From Callorhinus ursinus (Eukaryota > Chordata > Mammalia > Carnivora > Otariidae), in NCBI RefSeq assembly GCF_003265705.1, contig NW_020312828.1, positions 56,411,701 through 56,475,700 on the forward strand: 64,000 nt of DNA, in the 5' to 3' direction. Below are positions 47,041 to 59,080 of this stretch, one piece after another (within the stretch, counting starts at the first letter, position 1; each line of letters begins with the position of its first letter). A program made the translations under genes and the position numbers. The notes beneath the pieces are model-generated. The model was not told the DNA's origin. It did no database searches and saw only the letters and a program-made list of their open reading frames with translations.

Positions 47041-47047
47041 CATTTTT

Positions 47048-47236
47048 CTTTTTTTTTTAATTTTTATTTATGTATTTGAGAGAGAGAGAGAGCACAGGAG
47101 GGGGAGTGGCAGAGGGAGAGAGAGAAGCAGTCTCTCCGCTGAGCAGGGAGCCTGATGTGGGGTTCCATCCCAGGACCTGGAATCGTGAACTGAGCTGAAG
47201 GCAGATGCTTAACCCACTGAGCCACCCAGGTGCCCC
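47048..47236 (-). mobile_element. CAN-SINE, minus strand
   Basis: CTTTTTTTTTTAATTTTTAT begins the tail and AACCCACTGAGCCACCCAGG followed by TGCCCC is the head. No clear target-site duplication; the flanks AGAGGAGA and AGAGGAAA are a weak candidate. Confidence 0.92.
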
Positions 47237-48384
47237 TAGAGGAAAAGGTTTCTTATACGAACTTTTTGGTTTGCTGCAAGGATACACAATGTCTCAAATA
47301 CTAAACAATCTTTTTATCATTAGCTTTAAATATTAAAACAAACAAAATAATTGGCTTTTAGTGTTTTTTTCTTAGAAAGTAGACTTTATTTGTAAAAGAA
47401 AAATTGAAATAGAAAATTCAGTTTGCTTTTAGAAATTTATCAAAGTTTCAGTGAAGCATCTCTTATAAATTTTTAAACCTGCTCCGAGGCAAAACAATCA
47501 TCTTGTCATAGCATCTTTTCCATTATTACCCCTCTCATCACTCTTACATAAAGCTTTTGTATATTTAGAGTCAGAGGCTTTTGCAGATAATCAATATGAT
47601 GGTGAGGGTTGTTTTGGTTTGCTGTTTATTTCTTTTGAACTGGTTGGAAGTAATATGTAAGGATGGTGACAAAATTATTTAACTAAATGTTTCACCAAGT
47701 AAACAACTTTTATCATTTTTTCCTGTTATAATTTAAACAATTGCCTTCAGTACATTGCAAAAAAATCTCTTTTTATATTTAAATGTTACCAATAATATTT
47801 TGAGATCGGGATTCAATTACTTTTTAATTATTTACTGGATCAGTCTAATTCCCCCTTTGTTTTGTTAATATTTTATTTTTCATTTCCCATCAAAAGTTTG
47901 TTATACAAAATAAAATATTTATGATACTCCCTTAATAAGGAGAGTGAAAATTTTGGGGAAAAATATTAGCAGAGAAACTAAAGAATTTGGTTTGTATATA
48001 AGAAAAATGATTTTGTGTCTGCAGGGTGGAATCTTTGAGTCCTGCACTTCTCCCACTAATTCTTCCTAAAGTCAATATAAAAAAATCTTTGTGTTTCACA
48101 GACCAGTCTCTCTCTTACATTCTGCTAGCTGGTATTACCTATTGGAAGTAAATCTTTCCTGGAAGAGGGTGGGGTTCAATTTTTTGGTTGCCTCTGGGAG
48201 ACAGATGGGGATCAAGAAAATATTTGGGCTACCTTCTCATTCTAAATCTCCCTACTCTTTGATGATGGCAAGGATGTCAAGGCCTCTTCAAGAAATCAAA
48301 AGATGAACAAATAGCACATTTTAAAATCTATGAAAAGCTAGTTTTTAAGCTATCATAAGAATCTTTTCATTATCCATGATTGGA
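47237..48384. other. Unique AT-rich DNA
   Basis: No recognised feature. The frame at 48091-48306 has no domain. Confidence 0.5.
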
Positions 48385-48840
48385 GTTGGTTGAATAATGG
48401 CCACCCTAAGCTATCTTCTCCTTGTCACTAGAACCTCAAAATGTTACCTTAAAAGGAAAGGGGACTTTGCAGATATTATTAAGTTAAGGAGCTTGAAACT
48501 GGGAGATTATTCTGGGTAAGCCCTGATAATAAGCATATCTTTATAAGCGGAGGTAGAAAAAGATTTGTCAGAGACAGAAGGCAATATGATCACAGAGGCA
48601 GAGATTGGAATGACATGGCCACAAACCAAGGTATGCTAGCAGCCACCAGAGCTGGAAACATGGAAGGGATTTTCCCTGGAGCCTCAAGTGGGGGCACAGC
48701 CCTGATATCTTGATTATGGCCAAGTGATATTGATGCTGGACTCCTGTCTTCCAGAATTGTGAGGAAATGAATTTTTGTTGTCTTAAGCCACCAAGTCTGT
48801 AGTGATTTGTTAGAGCAGCCAGGAAATTAATAAAATAACA
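48385..48840 (+). mobile_element. MLT1-like LTR (ERVL-MaLR), plus orientation
   Basis: GGTTGAATAATGGCCACCCT, GGGGACTTTGCAGATATTAT, TAAGTTAAGGAGCTTGAAAC, GGAATGACATGGCCACAAAC, CAGAATTGTGAGGAAATGAA and TTAAGCCACCAAGTCTGTAG give the MLT1 order. Solo, old, ends eroded. Confidence 0.82.
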
Positions 48841-48887
48841 TAACTGTCATAAAGAAATATACTTTGAATTCCTTACAAATTAATATA

Positions 48888-49334
48888 CAGTGGTCCCTCC
48901 TTATCCATGGAAGATACATTCCAAGACTCGCAGTGGATGCCTGAAACCACAGATCCTACCAAACTGTATATATATACTATGTTTTTACTATACATATATA
49001 CCTATGATCAAGTTTAATTTATAGATCAAGCATACTAAGAGATTAACAATAACTAGTAATAAAATAGAATATTTTAACAATTACTGTAATAAAAGTTATA
49101 TGAATGTGGTCTCTCCCTCTCTCAAAATATTTTGTACTGTACTTACCCTAGTGATGATAAAATATCTGTATGATGAGATAAAATGAAGTGAATGACACCA
49201 GCCTTGTGACTTAGCGTTAGGTTACTAATGACTTTCTGATGATTTGTCAGAGGAGGATCATCTGCTTCTGGACCACGGGTGACCATGGGTAACTGAAACA
49301 TAGAAATTAAATATGTGAATAAGGGGGTCTGCTG
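48888..49334 (+). mobile_element. Tigger-like non-autonomous DNA transposon, copy 2, ends intact
   Basis: The left end CAGTGGTCCCTCCTTATCC and the right end GAATAAGGGGGTCTGCTG are near inverted copies. They are flanked by TA at 48886-48887 and 49335-49336, the target duplication of mariner/Tigger elements. Internal blocks match copy 1 at 9091-9568. The element is 447 bp and encodes no transposase. Confidence 0.88.
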
Positions 49335-49336
49335 TA

Positions 49337-51460
49337 CTCCACTACATTTACCACTATTTTTAAAAGGCAATTCTCTGTGTCAATCATGCTTCAGGTATTC
49401 TAAATTTGGAAACCAGAGGTGTTGGCCAAATAGAATGGTGATGGATATTCCATTCCCATTCCTTGTATACAAGTACCTCAGGTAACTTGTGAATTAAATT
49501 ACAAATTTGATCCTATTTCCAAGATTTCCCTCACTATAATTGTCTTACCCTTCACATGCAATTTAGGTAAATATATTCTATTTAGTATTCAAAGATTACT
49601 TTTTCTATTGTGATTTTTGTGTCCGTACAAATTCTCTTACCTTTAAAGACCATAAATATTATATCAGGGAGATTGTAAATATGCACATATCATCCCCATG
49701 GAAATAGGTTTATATTGACAGTGACCTAGCTGTTTAGAACCTTTATTTCAATTCTGATTGACAGGAGAGGTAAAGATGACTTCAACTTAGGGACCATAAG
49801 CCTATAAATCCTCACAGAGAGAAACCCTGTTCATGGTGAAAAGAAAGGTTTGTCTCTGTAAAGAATAAGGATTAGGCGGAGATTTGTACCTTACATATGA
49901 CCTACTTAGTTCCCATTTTAAGGTCTTTAAAAGATTTTCAGTCATTCCTGAATTTGAAATTATTTTCATATTATATCAAAACATTGCATGAATTTTATAT
50001 GTTTTTTTGTTTCATGATCATGGATAATTTCTGACAGAATAACTACTTCAGAAAGTTTGACTCTCAAAGGACAATCTCCCTTAAATGATTTGAACACAAA
50101 GTTTGTTGTTACACTATGATTTACATTAACTGAATGATTACCAGGGGGAGAAATATCCTTAAGAACAACACAAAGTATTTGTTAGACATGAGATAGTACA
50201 ACTACATTTCTGCATAGAAAGGACTGCAGAAGATAAATCACAAGGCTTCAACCTAAATTATGTAAAAGAAAAACTGGAGAAAAATTATGGAATGCAGCCA
50301 GACAGCATGTGAAAACTATACCTGAAAATTCCACAATAGTACGGATTTGTGTACAAATTTCTTTTTCTGGTTATCCCATCACATTCAGGCTTTTGAAAAG
50401 CAGTAAAGGCTGCTCCAGATTTTTTTCTTATTTATGATTTCATTTTTTTTTGCCTGTATGCATCATCTGAGGAACTATGAGAGTCCACCAATACCCATCA
50501 TGTTACATCAAATCAAATCACATTTTCAGTTGATATAATTGGCATGGTCAGGTACTAGTTTACTCACTGAAGCTTGAAAGTTTCATTATAAAAAGATTTT
50601 CAAACTAGAAATTCTATGTGTTCTATGGGAAGATCACTAACTTAGGAACAAAACTTGTATGTGTGCCAAATAGAAATCACTTTTGGAAGCCTAACTAAAA
50701 TGAGAGTTACAGAAAGCTGCCAGGATTATGTGTTAGAAGACTGAAGAGTCTGGCTGCAAATTTCAGAGAACCTAATTCTGTTTGACACTAAGGAAAGAAA
50801 TGTGAATTCCTTTATGTATTCTTTATTGGCTAATTCGGATGTCTCACAAAAAGAATCCACTTGGAATAAGAGAGAAATTTAAATTCTATCACATTAATAC
50901 TTGATATTCTTACAGTATGAATTCCTCTCTGGCATATAATGATTTATTAAATGGAGAGTTTTCAAATGGACAGTGATATTTTACTTCAAGTATAATTTAT
51001 GAGAGTTAATGCCATTTTTGAAAACCCTGTAAGTTTGAAAGTCCTTAATTTTAGGTAACAATTATGTGTTTCTTATATTTTTATCAGCTAATTTATAATC
51101 TTGTGGATGTCACTAAAAGGCAAGGTAGTATATTTATAACTTATAAATTATAAACAAGTGTTAATTGGCTTCAAACCTAGCAATGCAGCTGTACAAAATA
51201 TTTTTAATCTTACAGTTGCTAAAGTAGATTTAAGCATCTGTAGCTTTGAAAATTCCTTTGAAAAATTCAAGTATCACTCAGAGAAAATTTTCCATAAAAA
51301 CCTGCACTGGAAAAAAACTATAAATAATTTATTTTACAATAAAAACTGGAATATACTAAGAACGTAGCAAGAGAATATTTTATTTAAAAAAAATAAGCTT
51401 AAACTTGCAACATGCTTTAGAAAAAAGAAATGGGAAAAATTACACCATTTTGTTTCATGC
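49337..51460. other. Unique DNA
   Basis: No gene or repeat recognised. 51158-51367 has an open frame without a domain. Confidence 0.5.
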
Positions 51461-51855
51461 TCTAGATACACCAAGCATTTTTTAGGTCTTGGACAAATTC
51501 TCCAAGAACTTTATACACTGTTCTTCTTTTGCTTGAATCCCTATTCTCTCTACTGTCTACCTGGCCAGGTCCCACTATTCCTTTGGAAAGCAGCTTCCAT
51601 GTCACTTTCTCTTCAAGGCCATGTCTGACTGCTACCTCACCAACCAAGATGTAATTAGATGGTCAGTCTGTGTTCTCACTGTACCCTTCACTTATGTTAT
51701 TAAAATACAGCCAGTTGTCACAATTATCGGTGCTATTTTTACTGTCTTCCCACAAGACCATGAACTCTCTAAGTTCAGAAACTGTATCTGTTCTGATCAT
51801 CTCGGCCTAAATAAGTGAACGGCAAGTAAGAGGTCTCAATAACTATTGTTATCTT
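51461..51855 (+). mobile_element. L2 3' end
   Basis: CCATGTCACTTTCTCTTCAA, GGCCATGTCTGACTGCTACC, CACAAGACCATGAACTCTCT, AAGTTCAGAAACTGTATCTG, then TAAGAGGTCTCAATAA. This is the order of the L2 3' part ending in its CAATAA tail. Confidence 0.68.
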
Positions 51856-52134
51856 ATCAAGTAGATGAATTAATAAAGATGTGTGTGAATAGAAAAGACA
51901 CTGGGATTAAATACATGTGTTCTTAGTTTTCAAATAAAAAAAATACAATATTCTATCATATTTACACACTGCAAGCAGATGCTATGGCCCCCAGTGAATA
52001 GAAATTCAGAATCCATTTTCCTGTTAACTAAATCATCATTAGAGAAAATGAACTTTACACTGGGTAAAAAAGAATTCAAATGCTGAGTTTTGAGATTATC
52101 TCAATTATTTGACAAAGACCCAACTTTATAAATC
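51856..52134. other. Unique AT-rich DNA
   Basis: Nothing recognised. Confidence 0.5.
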
Positions 52135-52640
52135 TAAGTTTAATGTGGCTACTAATTCTTCTACAGCATTTGCAGGAATATAAATTGCTTCAAACTTTTG
52201 GCATAGAACTTTTCCATACACACCAAATGTAAAACTCATGTACGCTTTGACCTAGCAATTCTAAAACCATGCAAAAATATATGTAAGAGAATATTCAGTT
52301 GTGCATATTAGTGAATAATTATAGATAACCCCAAACCCCATCTTTTGGAGACTGGCTTAATATGTTATAGTACAATTAGATACCATGGAGCTATTTAAAT
52401 CAATGAATATAGTTTAAGTATATTGATGTGAAAAAAGATTCCAAATGTATTGTTTGATGATAACAAGCACATTATAGAACACTATATAGACTGTGATTGT
52501 ATTTTTCTGTGTATACTGACACACACATACACATACACATATATTCATTTATAATTCAATAAACATTCCTTGAGGAATCACTATGTGCTAAGAAGTGTTC
52601 TGTGCAGGGAATATAAAATGGCATATAAAATAAACAAGGT
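52135..52640 (+). mobile_element. Old L1 (L1MC/L1ME-type) ORF2 end, then an L2/MIR-like motif
   Basis: GCTTTGACCTAGCAATTCTA, TATGTAAGAGAATATTCAGT, AGATACCATGGAGCTATTTA and GTATATTGATGTGAAAAAAG follow the end of an old L1. 52553-52630 (AATAAACATTCCTTGAGGAA, TCACTATGTGCTAAGAAGTG) is a separate very old motif like that at 8930. A SINE interrupts at 52643. Confidence 0.6.
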
Positions 52641-52642
52641 CC

Positions 52643-52824
52643 CAGGACACCTGGATGGCTTAGTCAATTAAGTATCCAAGTCTTGGTTTGGGCTCAGGTC
52701 ATGATCTCAGGGCCCTGGACTGAGCCCCACATCGGGCTCTGCACTAGGCATAGAGCCTCCTTAAGATTCTCTCTCTTTCTCCCTCTGCTCCTCCCCCTCC
52801 TCTCTCTCTCAAAAATAAAAGTTT
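52643..52824 (+). mobile_element. CAN-SINE, plus strand, diverged body
   Basis: The head is GGACACCTGGATGGCTTAGT and the tail ends CTCTCTCTCAAAAATAAAAG. A perfect 16-bp target-site duplication, AAAATAAACAAGGTCC, lies at 52627-52642 and 52825-52840. Confidence 0.94.
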
Positions 52825-52840
52825 AAAATAAACAAGGTCC

Positions 52841-53189
52841 TAATTTTTTTTATTATACATTATAATGGAAAATAATGCAATGTTTATAAGTGATTATGAG
52901 ATGCTGTGGAAAAGGCACACCAAAGTCTCAAACAATGCATACTTAGTCCAAGACTCAGTTGGGTAATCAAAGAAAAAGGTAAGAAGAGCTTTTATAGTTT
53001 GCTCTTCATATTTTTGAATAAAGTGTTTACATTTGCTAATAATCAGCATGCATTCATTTTGTATTGTAAAGAAAGAAAACTTTTCCTTGAAAACTTCAGC
53101 TAGCACATACAATTTAATTCCTCCAGAAGTTTCCTAAATTATCTCATATTATAAGAATTCCAATTTGGAAGTTAAATAACATTTTTATT
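52841..53189. other. Unique DNA
   Basis: Nothing recognised; overlapping open frames on both strands are not supported as genes. Confidence 0.5.
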
Positions 53190-53900
53190 TTGTTTTGCTC
53201 TTAAATAGACTTTTAATGAGGAGCATTTTTAGGTTTACGGCAAAATTGAGCAGAAGGTACAGAGATTTTCCATATAACTTCTGCCCCTTGTATGCATAAC
53301 CTCCTTCATTATCAACACCCCCCAAAGTGTTATATTTGTTACAACTGATATACCTATATTGACACATTATCAACCCAAGTTCATAGTTTACATTAGTGTT
53401 CACTCTTGGTGTACATTCTATGGGTTTGGGCAAATGCATAATGACATATATCCAACATATGGTATCATAGAGAGAAGTTTCACACTCTAAAAATCCTCTG
53501 TGCCCCCTCAATTCATCCTTCCTTCCCCAACCTTGGCAACCACTTTTTTTTTTTTTTTACTATCTACATAGTTTTGCCTTTTCCAGAACGTATATAGTGT
53601 AGACAGTTGGAATTATACATTATGTAGCCCTTTCAGGATACTTTGACCTAGTGATATGTATTTAAGTTTCTCTATGTCTTTTCGTGGCTTGATGGCTCAT
53701 TCATTTTTAGTGCTGAAGAATGTTCCACTGTCTAGATGTACCAGTTTATTTATCCATTCCCTTATTGAAGGACATCTTGGTTATTCCAGGTTTTAGCAAT
53801 TTTGAAGAAAGCTGCTATAAACATCCATGTGCAGGTTTTTGTGAGTACATAACTTTTCAGCTTCTTTGGACAAATACCAAGGAGTGCAATTGCTGAATCT

Positions 53901-54518
53901 TTTTTTTTCTTTTTATTTTCAGCTTTATTAAGATATAATTGATACAGTTTTGTACAAGTTTAAGGTTTACAACATGTTGATTTGGTACACATATATATTT
54001 CAAAATGATTACTGCTATAACATTAGCTAACACCTCCATCACATCACATAATTACCATTGCATTCTGGGGGTGAAAACATTTAAGATGTAGTCTCTTAGC
54101 AAATTTATGATACAGTGTTGTTAAGCATAATCAAAATGCTGTACATTAGATCCCCAGAACTTATTCATCTTATAACTGGAAGTTTTTTTTTTTTTTTTTA
54201 GAAGTTTTTTTTTTTTTTAAGATTTTATTTATTTATTCGAGAGAGAGAGAATGAGAGACAGAGAGCACGAGAGGGAAGAGGGTCAGAGGGAGAAGCAGAC
54301 TCCCTGCTGAGCAGGGAGCCCGATGTGGGACTCGATCCCGTGACTCCAGGATCATGACCCGAGCCGAAGGCAGTCGCTCAACTGACTGAGCCACCCAGGC
54401 GCCCCTATAACTGGAAGTTTTTACCCTTTGACCGCAACACTAAATTTCTCCCACCCCCAATCCCTGATAACCACCACTCTACTCACTGTTTCTAAAAGAT
54501 TGGCTGTTTTAGGTTCCA
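53901..54518 (-). mobile_element. Second L1 3' end nested in the old L1
   Basis: It starts with a T-run (A-tail side), then CAGCTTTATTAAGATATAAT, GTTTAAGGTTTACAACATGT, TAACACCTCCATCACATCAC and GATCCCCAGAACTTATTCAT. After a SINE it continues with ACCCTTTGACCGCAACACTA. The flanks CAATTGCTGAATCT (53887-53900) and CAATTGTGGAATCT (54519-54532), 12 of 14 identical, are the target duplication. Confidence 0.83.
54188..54405 (-). mobile_element. CAN-SINE nested in the nested L1
   Basis: Two T-runs separated by AGAAG form the tail, followed by AAGATTTTATTTATTTATTC and a well-preserved head (reverse of GGGGCGCCTGGGTGGCTCAG) ending at 54405. A perfect 17-bp target-site duplication, TATAACTGGAAGTTTTT, lies at 54171-54187 and 54406-54422. 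Confidence 0.96.
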
Positions 54519-55884
54519 CAATTGTGGAATCTTATGCACTAGTATGTTTAGTTCCTAAAGAAATCATCAAACTGTCTTCCAAAGTGGTTGTTTCATTTTG
54601 CATTCTCAACAGCAATGAATGTGTGTTCCTCTTGCTTCTCATCCTTCTCAGCATTTGGTGTTGACAGTGTTCTGAATTTTGGCCATTTGAAAGGCATGTG
54701 GTAGAATCTCATTGTTTTTTTAATTTGTATTTCCCTGATGACACATGATGTGGAGCAACTTTTCATATGCTTATGTGTCAACTGTATGTCCTCCTTGGTG
54801 AAATATCCAGATTTTTGGCCCATTTTGCTGAGTTTTAATAGTTTGTATTCTGGATAATAATCCTTAATCAGGCATATCTTTTGCAAATATTTTCTTCTAG
54901 GCTGTGGTTTCTCTTTTTATTCTGTTGACTGTGTTTTTTGCAACACACAGATTTTTCAATTTTAATGGAGTCCAGTTTGTCAGTTCTTTCTTTCATGGAT
55001 GGTGCCTATGGTATTATATCTAAAAAGTCATCAAAAAACCCAGATCATATACATTTTCACTTATGTTATCTTCTAGGATTTTTAGTTTTGCATTTTACCT
55101 TTAGGTCTATGATCCATTTTTGAGTTAATTTTCGTGAAGTCTGTAAGGTTTGTATCTCGATTTACTTTTTTGCATGTGGTAGCACCACTTGTTGAAAAAG
55201 TCTATCTTGGCTCAATTTATTACCTTTGCTCCTTTGTCAAAGATAAGTTGACTCTATTTCTGTGGGTCTATTTTTGGGCTCTCTCCTCTGTTTCAATGAC
55301 CAATTGAACTACTCTTTCACCAATACTTCACTGTCTTTGTTATGACACCTTCATAGTTAAGATTTGAAGTCAGATAGTGTCAGTCCTCCAATTTCATTCT
55401 CCTTCAATATTATGTTGGCTATTCTGTGTCTTTTGTCTCTCTCTATAAGTTTAGAATCAATTTGCTGATACCCACTAAATAACTTACCGGGATTTTGATT
55501 GGGATTGCATTTAATCTGTAGATCAGGTTGCAAATAACTGGCATCTTGAAGAAATTGAGTCTTTCTATTCATAAACAAAGACTATTTCACCACTTATATA
55601 GTTTTTAAAATATCTTTCATGAGAATTTTATAGGTTTCCTTGACATATTTTGTTAGATTTATACCTAAGTCTTTTATTTTGGGGAGGGAGATATTAATGT
55701 AAAGTGTTATATTTTTAATTTCAAATTCCACTGTTCATTGCTGGTATATAGCAAAACAGTTGACTTTTGTATATTAATCTTGTATCCTGCAACCTTGCTA
55801 TAATCATTATTAGTACCAGAAGTTTTTTGTCTTATTTTTATACTTAGCTCATACCAAACATTTCTATACCCTTGTGATCTACTA

Positions 55885-56015
55885 ATTTGTAATATTTTTG
55901 TATCATTTTCTCTCTCCCACTAGATTGTACTCTTGTTGAAGGCAGAATTTTATCTTATTCACTATTTGTGCTTAGAACACCAGGGATAGTGCTTTAGGTA
56001 GAATAGGGGCTTTCT
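55885..56015 (+). mobile_element. L2 tail-like segment
   Basis: TCTCTCCCACTAGATTGTAC, TGTTGAAGGCAGAATTTTAT and TGTGCTTAGAACACCAGGGA follow the L2 3' tail pattern. Confidence 0.5.
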
Positions 56016-56917
56016 GAAAAGTTTGAAAATAAATATGCTAATGGCATTGGAGATCATAACCTTATTCTAAAAATTTTCCTGATTCCAGATATTGTAGATA
56101 ATTTTATTTTTTAAAAGTTGCAAAGCAACATACTTTTACTAATCTCTTCTACTCAAATTGCCTAGAACTTAAAGTATTTTTAATGTATTTCTTGAAACAT
56201 GAAAGATAAAAACCATTCCTAGTTTCAGCAAAACTCTCCATCCTCATAGAGTTACCTCAAAATATCTAGATTGTGCAATCTCAACCAATATATAAAACTG
56301 GATCACTTACTTGATTAAAAATGACAGACATTAAATATTTTTGTTTGCCAAGCACTCTTACAAATTTGGCCATATGTGAAAAATCATTTGGGTATCAATA
56401 GAACTGATTTCTGTTTAATAACCCTTAAATTTCCTTTTTAAATAACTTTAATGTGAAAGGGTAAAATCCATTTACTGCATAATCTAAAAGTCTGTTAGGT
56501 TTGATAGAAATCAGAGAAAGGATTTATGTCTTAATATTCAGGCCTTGTCAAGAAATATTGGGATTAAATAGCTACTAAGCATCAAAAATCAAATAAAAAG
56601 CAGGATTTTCCTAAATTTCATTAATTTAAATATGAGAGAGAAATGGGTTGTTAAAGAGGCTTAGTAGAAACATAAATTTGATTAATTGGGATGCAGGTCA
56701 AAAATGCTATAGAAACCCAGAAAGTAAATATTCCTACTCATCAGAAATGAGTTCATGAGAGTAACCCAGTACTGAATAAGAAAAAAATTGAGTTGGACTA
56801 TAGAACATGCTATTGATCATTCATTTAATGAATAAAGTTGGTATATTAAATTAAGTGTGGTACGTTTTAGGGTCCAATCAGGAATTAGAAACCACATAAT
56901 TTAATAGTTTAATATAA
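56016..56917. other. Unique AT-rich DNA
   Basis: Nothing recognised. Confidence 0.5.
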
Positions 56918-56927
56918 AGAATTATTT

Positions 56928-57135
56928 GGGGCACCTGGGTGGCTCAGTTGTTTAAGTGGCTGACTCTTGATTTCAGCTCAGGTCATGATCTTAGGGTCCT
57001 GGGACCAAGCCCTGTGTGGGGCTCCGTGCTCAGTGGGGAGTCTGCTTGGGGATTCTCTCTCACTCTCCCTCTGCCCTTCCCCCCACTCACACACTCTGTC
57101 TTTCTCTAAAATAAATAAATAAAATTTAAAAAGAG
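56928..57135 (+). mobile_element. CAN-SINE, plus strand
   Basis: The head is GGGGCACCTGGGTGGCTCAG and the tail AAATAAATAAATAAAATTTA. The 10-bp target-site duplication AGAATTATTT lies at 56918-56927 and 57136-57145. Confidence 0.95.
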
Positions 57136-57145
57136 AGAATTATTT

Positions 57146-58851
57146 AACTATGACAACAGTGTGGCTATATATGGTATCCTAGATATAATGGAGAGTATCT
57201 AAAGAAGGAGAAATTGTTAAAAGGGGTCCCTCTCCAAGGCTGAAGTTCAAACCTCCTAGAAGAAGGTATAGTTCAGCCCATTAAATAGCAGAGAAGTTGA
57301 CTAGGACAAGACTGTGCTATGGTTATTGAGCCAGCAGGAAGCAACTTCTAGAGTTCAGACAGGTACCAGGAAATCAGCAATAGCACGAGTTGCATGCACT
57401 GGGAGCTTTGCTACAGGTGAGTGGTACCAGAGCCAAGGCTACAATGTCATAGAGGGGCCACACATCCTATGAGCATGACTCAGGCAGAGTTTCACAAGAT
57501 TTCTTTATTCCCATTGTGCTGACCCAGTCACAGCAGCCAAAAACTGCAGAAGAAACCCTTGAATCTGTTATGTCCCTCCAGTGCTCTCTACTGAGAAAAT
57601 TTAACATGCTCATGTTAAAGCAGAAATGCTTAAAGGAATTCCATTTATTATTGGAGAGTATATAGTCAAGGGCAAATTTGGAGCTAAGAAGAAATCGATA
57701 ATTGACAATAACACATAGCCTTTGTCTTGAGGGAGCATAATTTGAAATATGTAAAATCTGTGATCAGATTAAATAAAAATCAGCATAGCAGAGGACCATC
57801 AAGGGAGGAGGCACTTTGCAGATGGATAGAAAAGTGGAAAATATAGACCCAATTTATATTTGATAACAAAAATAGAGAGTCAACCAGAGGGATGTATCTT
57901 TTTAGATAGCAGACTCCAGTTTGGAGCAGATATAAAGGAATAATTTACTCATTGTCTCTATTCCTTCATATTTGCAGTTTGCAATAGTATCACTAAGACC
58001 TTTGCAACCATCACTTAATCTCATGGCATACTACTTATATTTCCTGTACTAACTGTGGTCCTTAGGAGTTTTCAATTTCCTATTCCTGGATAATGTCGGT
58101 AGATGCCCATGTGATAAGGAATATTCATGGGTCATCCATCTTTCCTCAAAGGGAACTTTAAAATGAGTAGGTATAATCACGATCACTTGTAAAAGAATTC
58201 AAATTTTCAATAAATAGCAAACCTTAATATACTCACTTATTTTTGTAATTGTTTTTGGAGCACTCAGAGTTAATCATAAAGCCTTGGATATGAGCACTCA
58301 AGTGCCTGGGAGCATATGAAATATAAATCATTAGTTTAAATAGGCAAGATGATTCATGGTATAAGTTAGTCATAAAATTCTTTTTCCAGACATATTATTT
58401 TTGTTCTTTTTTGATGTCTTTTTATTAACCATAATTATTACTTTGTCTCAAAAATAAAAGTGAATTGAATAGTATTATAAAATATTATTTAATGTATTTT
58501 CACTCCATGGAATGACTTTTGTCAGTGCAATATATTTAAAGGTCTTATGCTAGACAAATATAATAAAAGCTCAGGGATCTTTATCAGGTGAATAGTATAC
58601 AAAGAACACAGACATTACAAAGATTGTGTGCTCAACAAATTATAGGTTGACAACATCTTGTTTAAAAAAGCTATCTTAAGGATAAGCATGAGAAATAATA
58701 AGATTGATTAAACCCATATGAAGAACCAAGTATTTCCTAAAAAGTCAATGAATTTTAATGAGATCTGACCATGGATCTCATAAATGGCAGTATCTACTGT
58801 ATTTTCTATAGTAATTCTGAGCAAGGAGATGATCAATTGTTTATTCAATAT
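57146..58851. other. Unique or unassigned DNA
   Basis: 57146-57640 reads like an unassigned old repeat (TATCTAAAGAAGGAGAAATT, GGCTGAAGTTCAAACCTCCT), but I cannot name it. No gene seen. Confidence 0.4.
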
Positions 58852-58865
58852 AAGAATTGGGGATT

Positions 58866-59070
58866 TAGGGGAGCCTGGTTGGCTCAGTTGGTTAAACATC
58901 TGCTTTCTGCTCAGGTCATGATCCCAGAATCCCTGGGTCAAGCCCACATTGGGCTCCCTGCTCAATGGCGAGTCTGCTTCTCCCTCTCTCTCTGCTCGCC
59001 CCCCAACTCATGTTCTCTCTCACTCACTCACTCTCCCTCTCAAATAAATAAATACAATCTTAAAAAAAAA
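58866..59070 (+). mobile_element. CAN-SINE, plus strand
   Basis: The head is AGGGGAGCCTGGTTGGCTCA and the tail AAATAAATAAATACAATCTT plus an A-run. Short flanking AAGAATTG copies (58852-58859 and after the tail) may be the target duplication, but the left one is a few bases from the head. Confidence 0.92.
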
Positions 59071-59080
59071 AGAATTGAAC

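Larger units (their letters stand above)
53190..55830 (-). mobile_element. Old L1 (L1M-type) ORF2 3' part and 3' UTR, split by a second L1
   Basis: In reverse complement, 53190-53900 is the 3' UTR and end of ORF2 (TGATGGCTCATTCATTTTTA, ACATCTTGGTTATTCCAGGT, AAATACCAAGGAGTGCAATT). 54533-55830 continues upstream through ORF2 (AACTGTCTTCCAAAGTGGTT, TTTGTCAAAGATAAGTTGAC, GGGATTTTGATTGGGATTGC, TTGTATCCTGCAACCTTGCT). The two parts are collinear once 53901-54518 is removed. Many stops. Confidence 0.85.
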
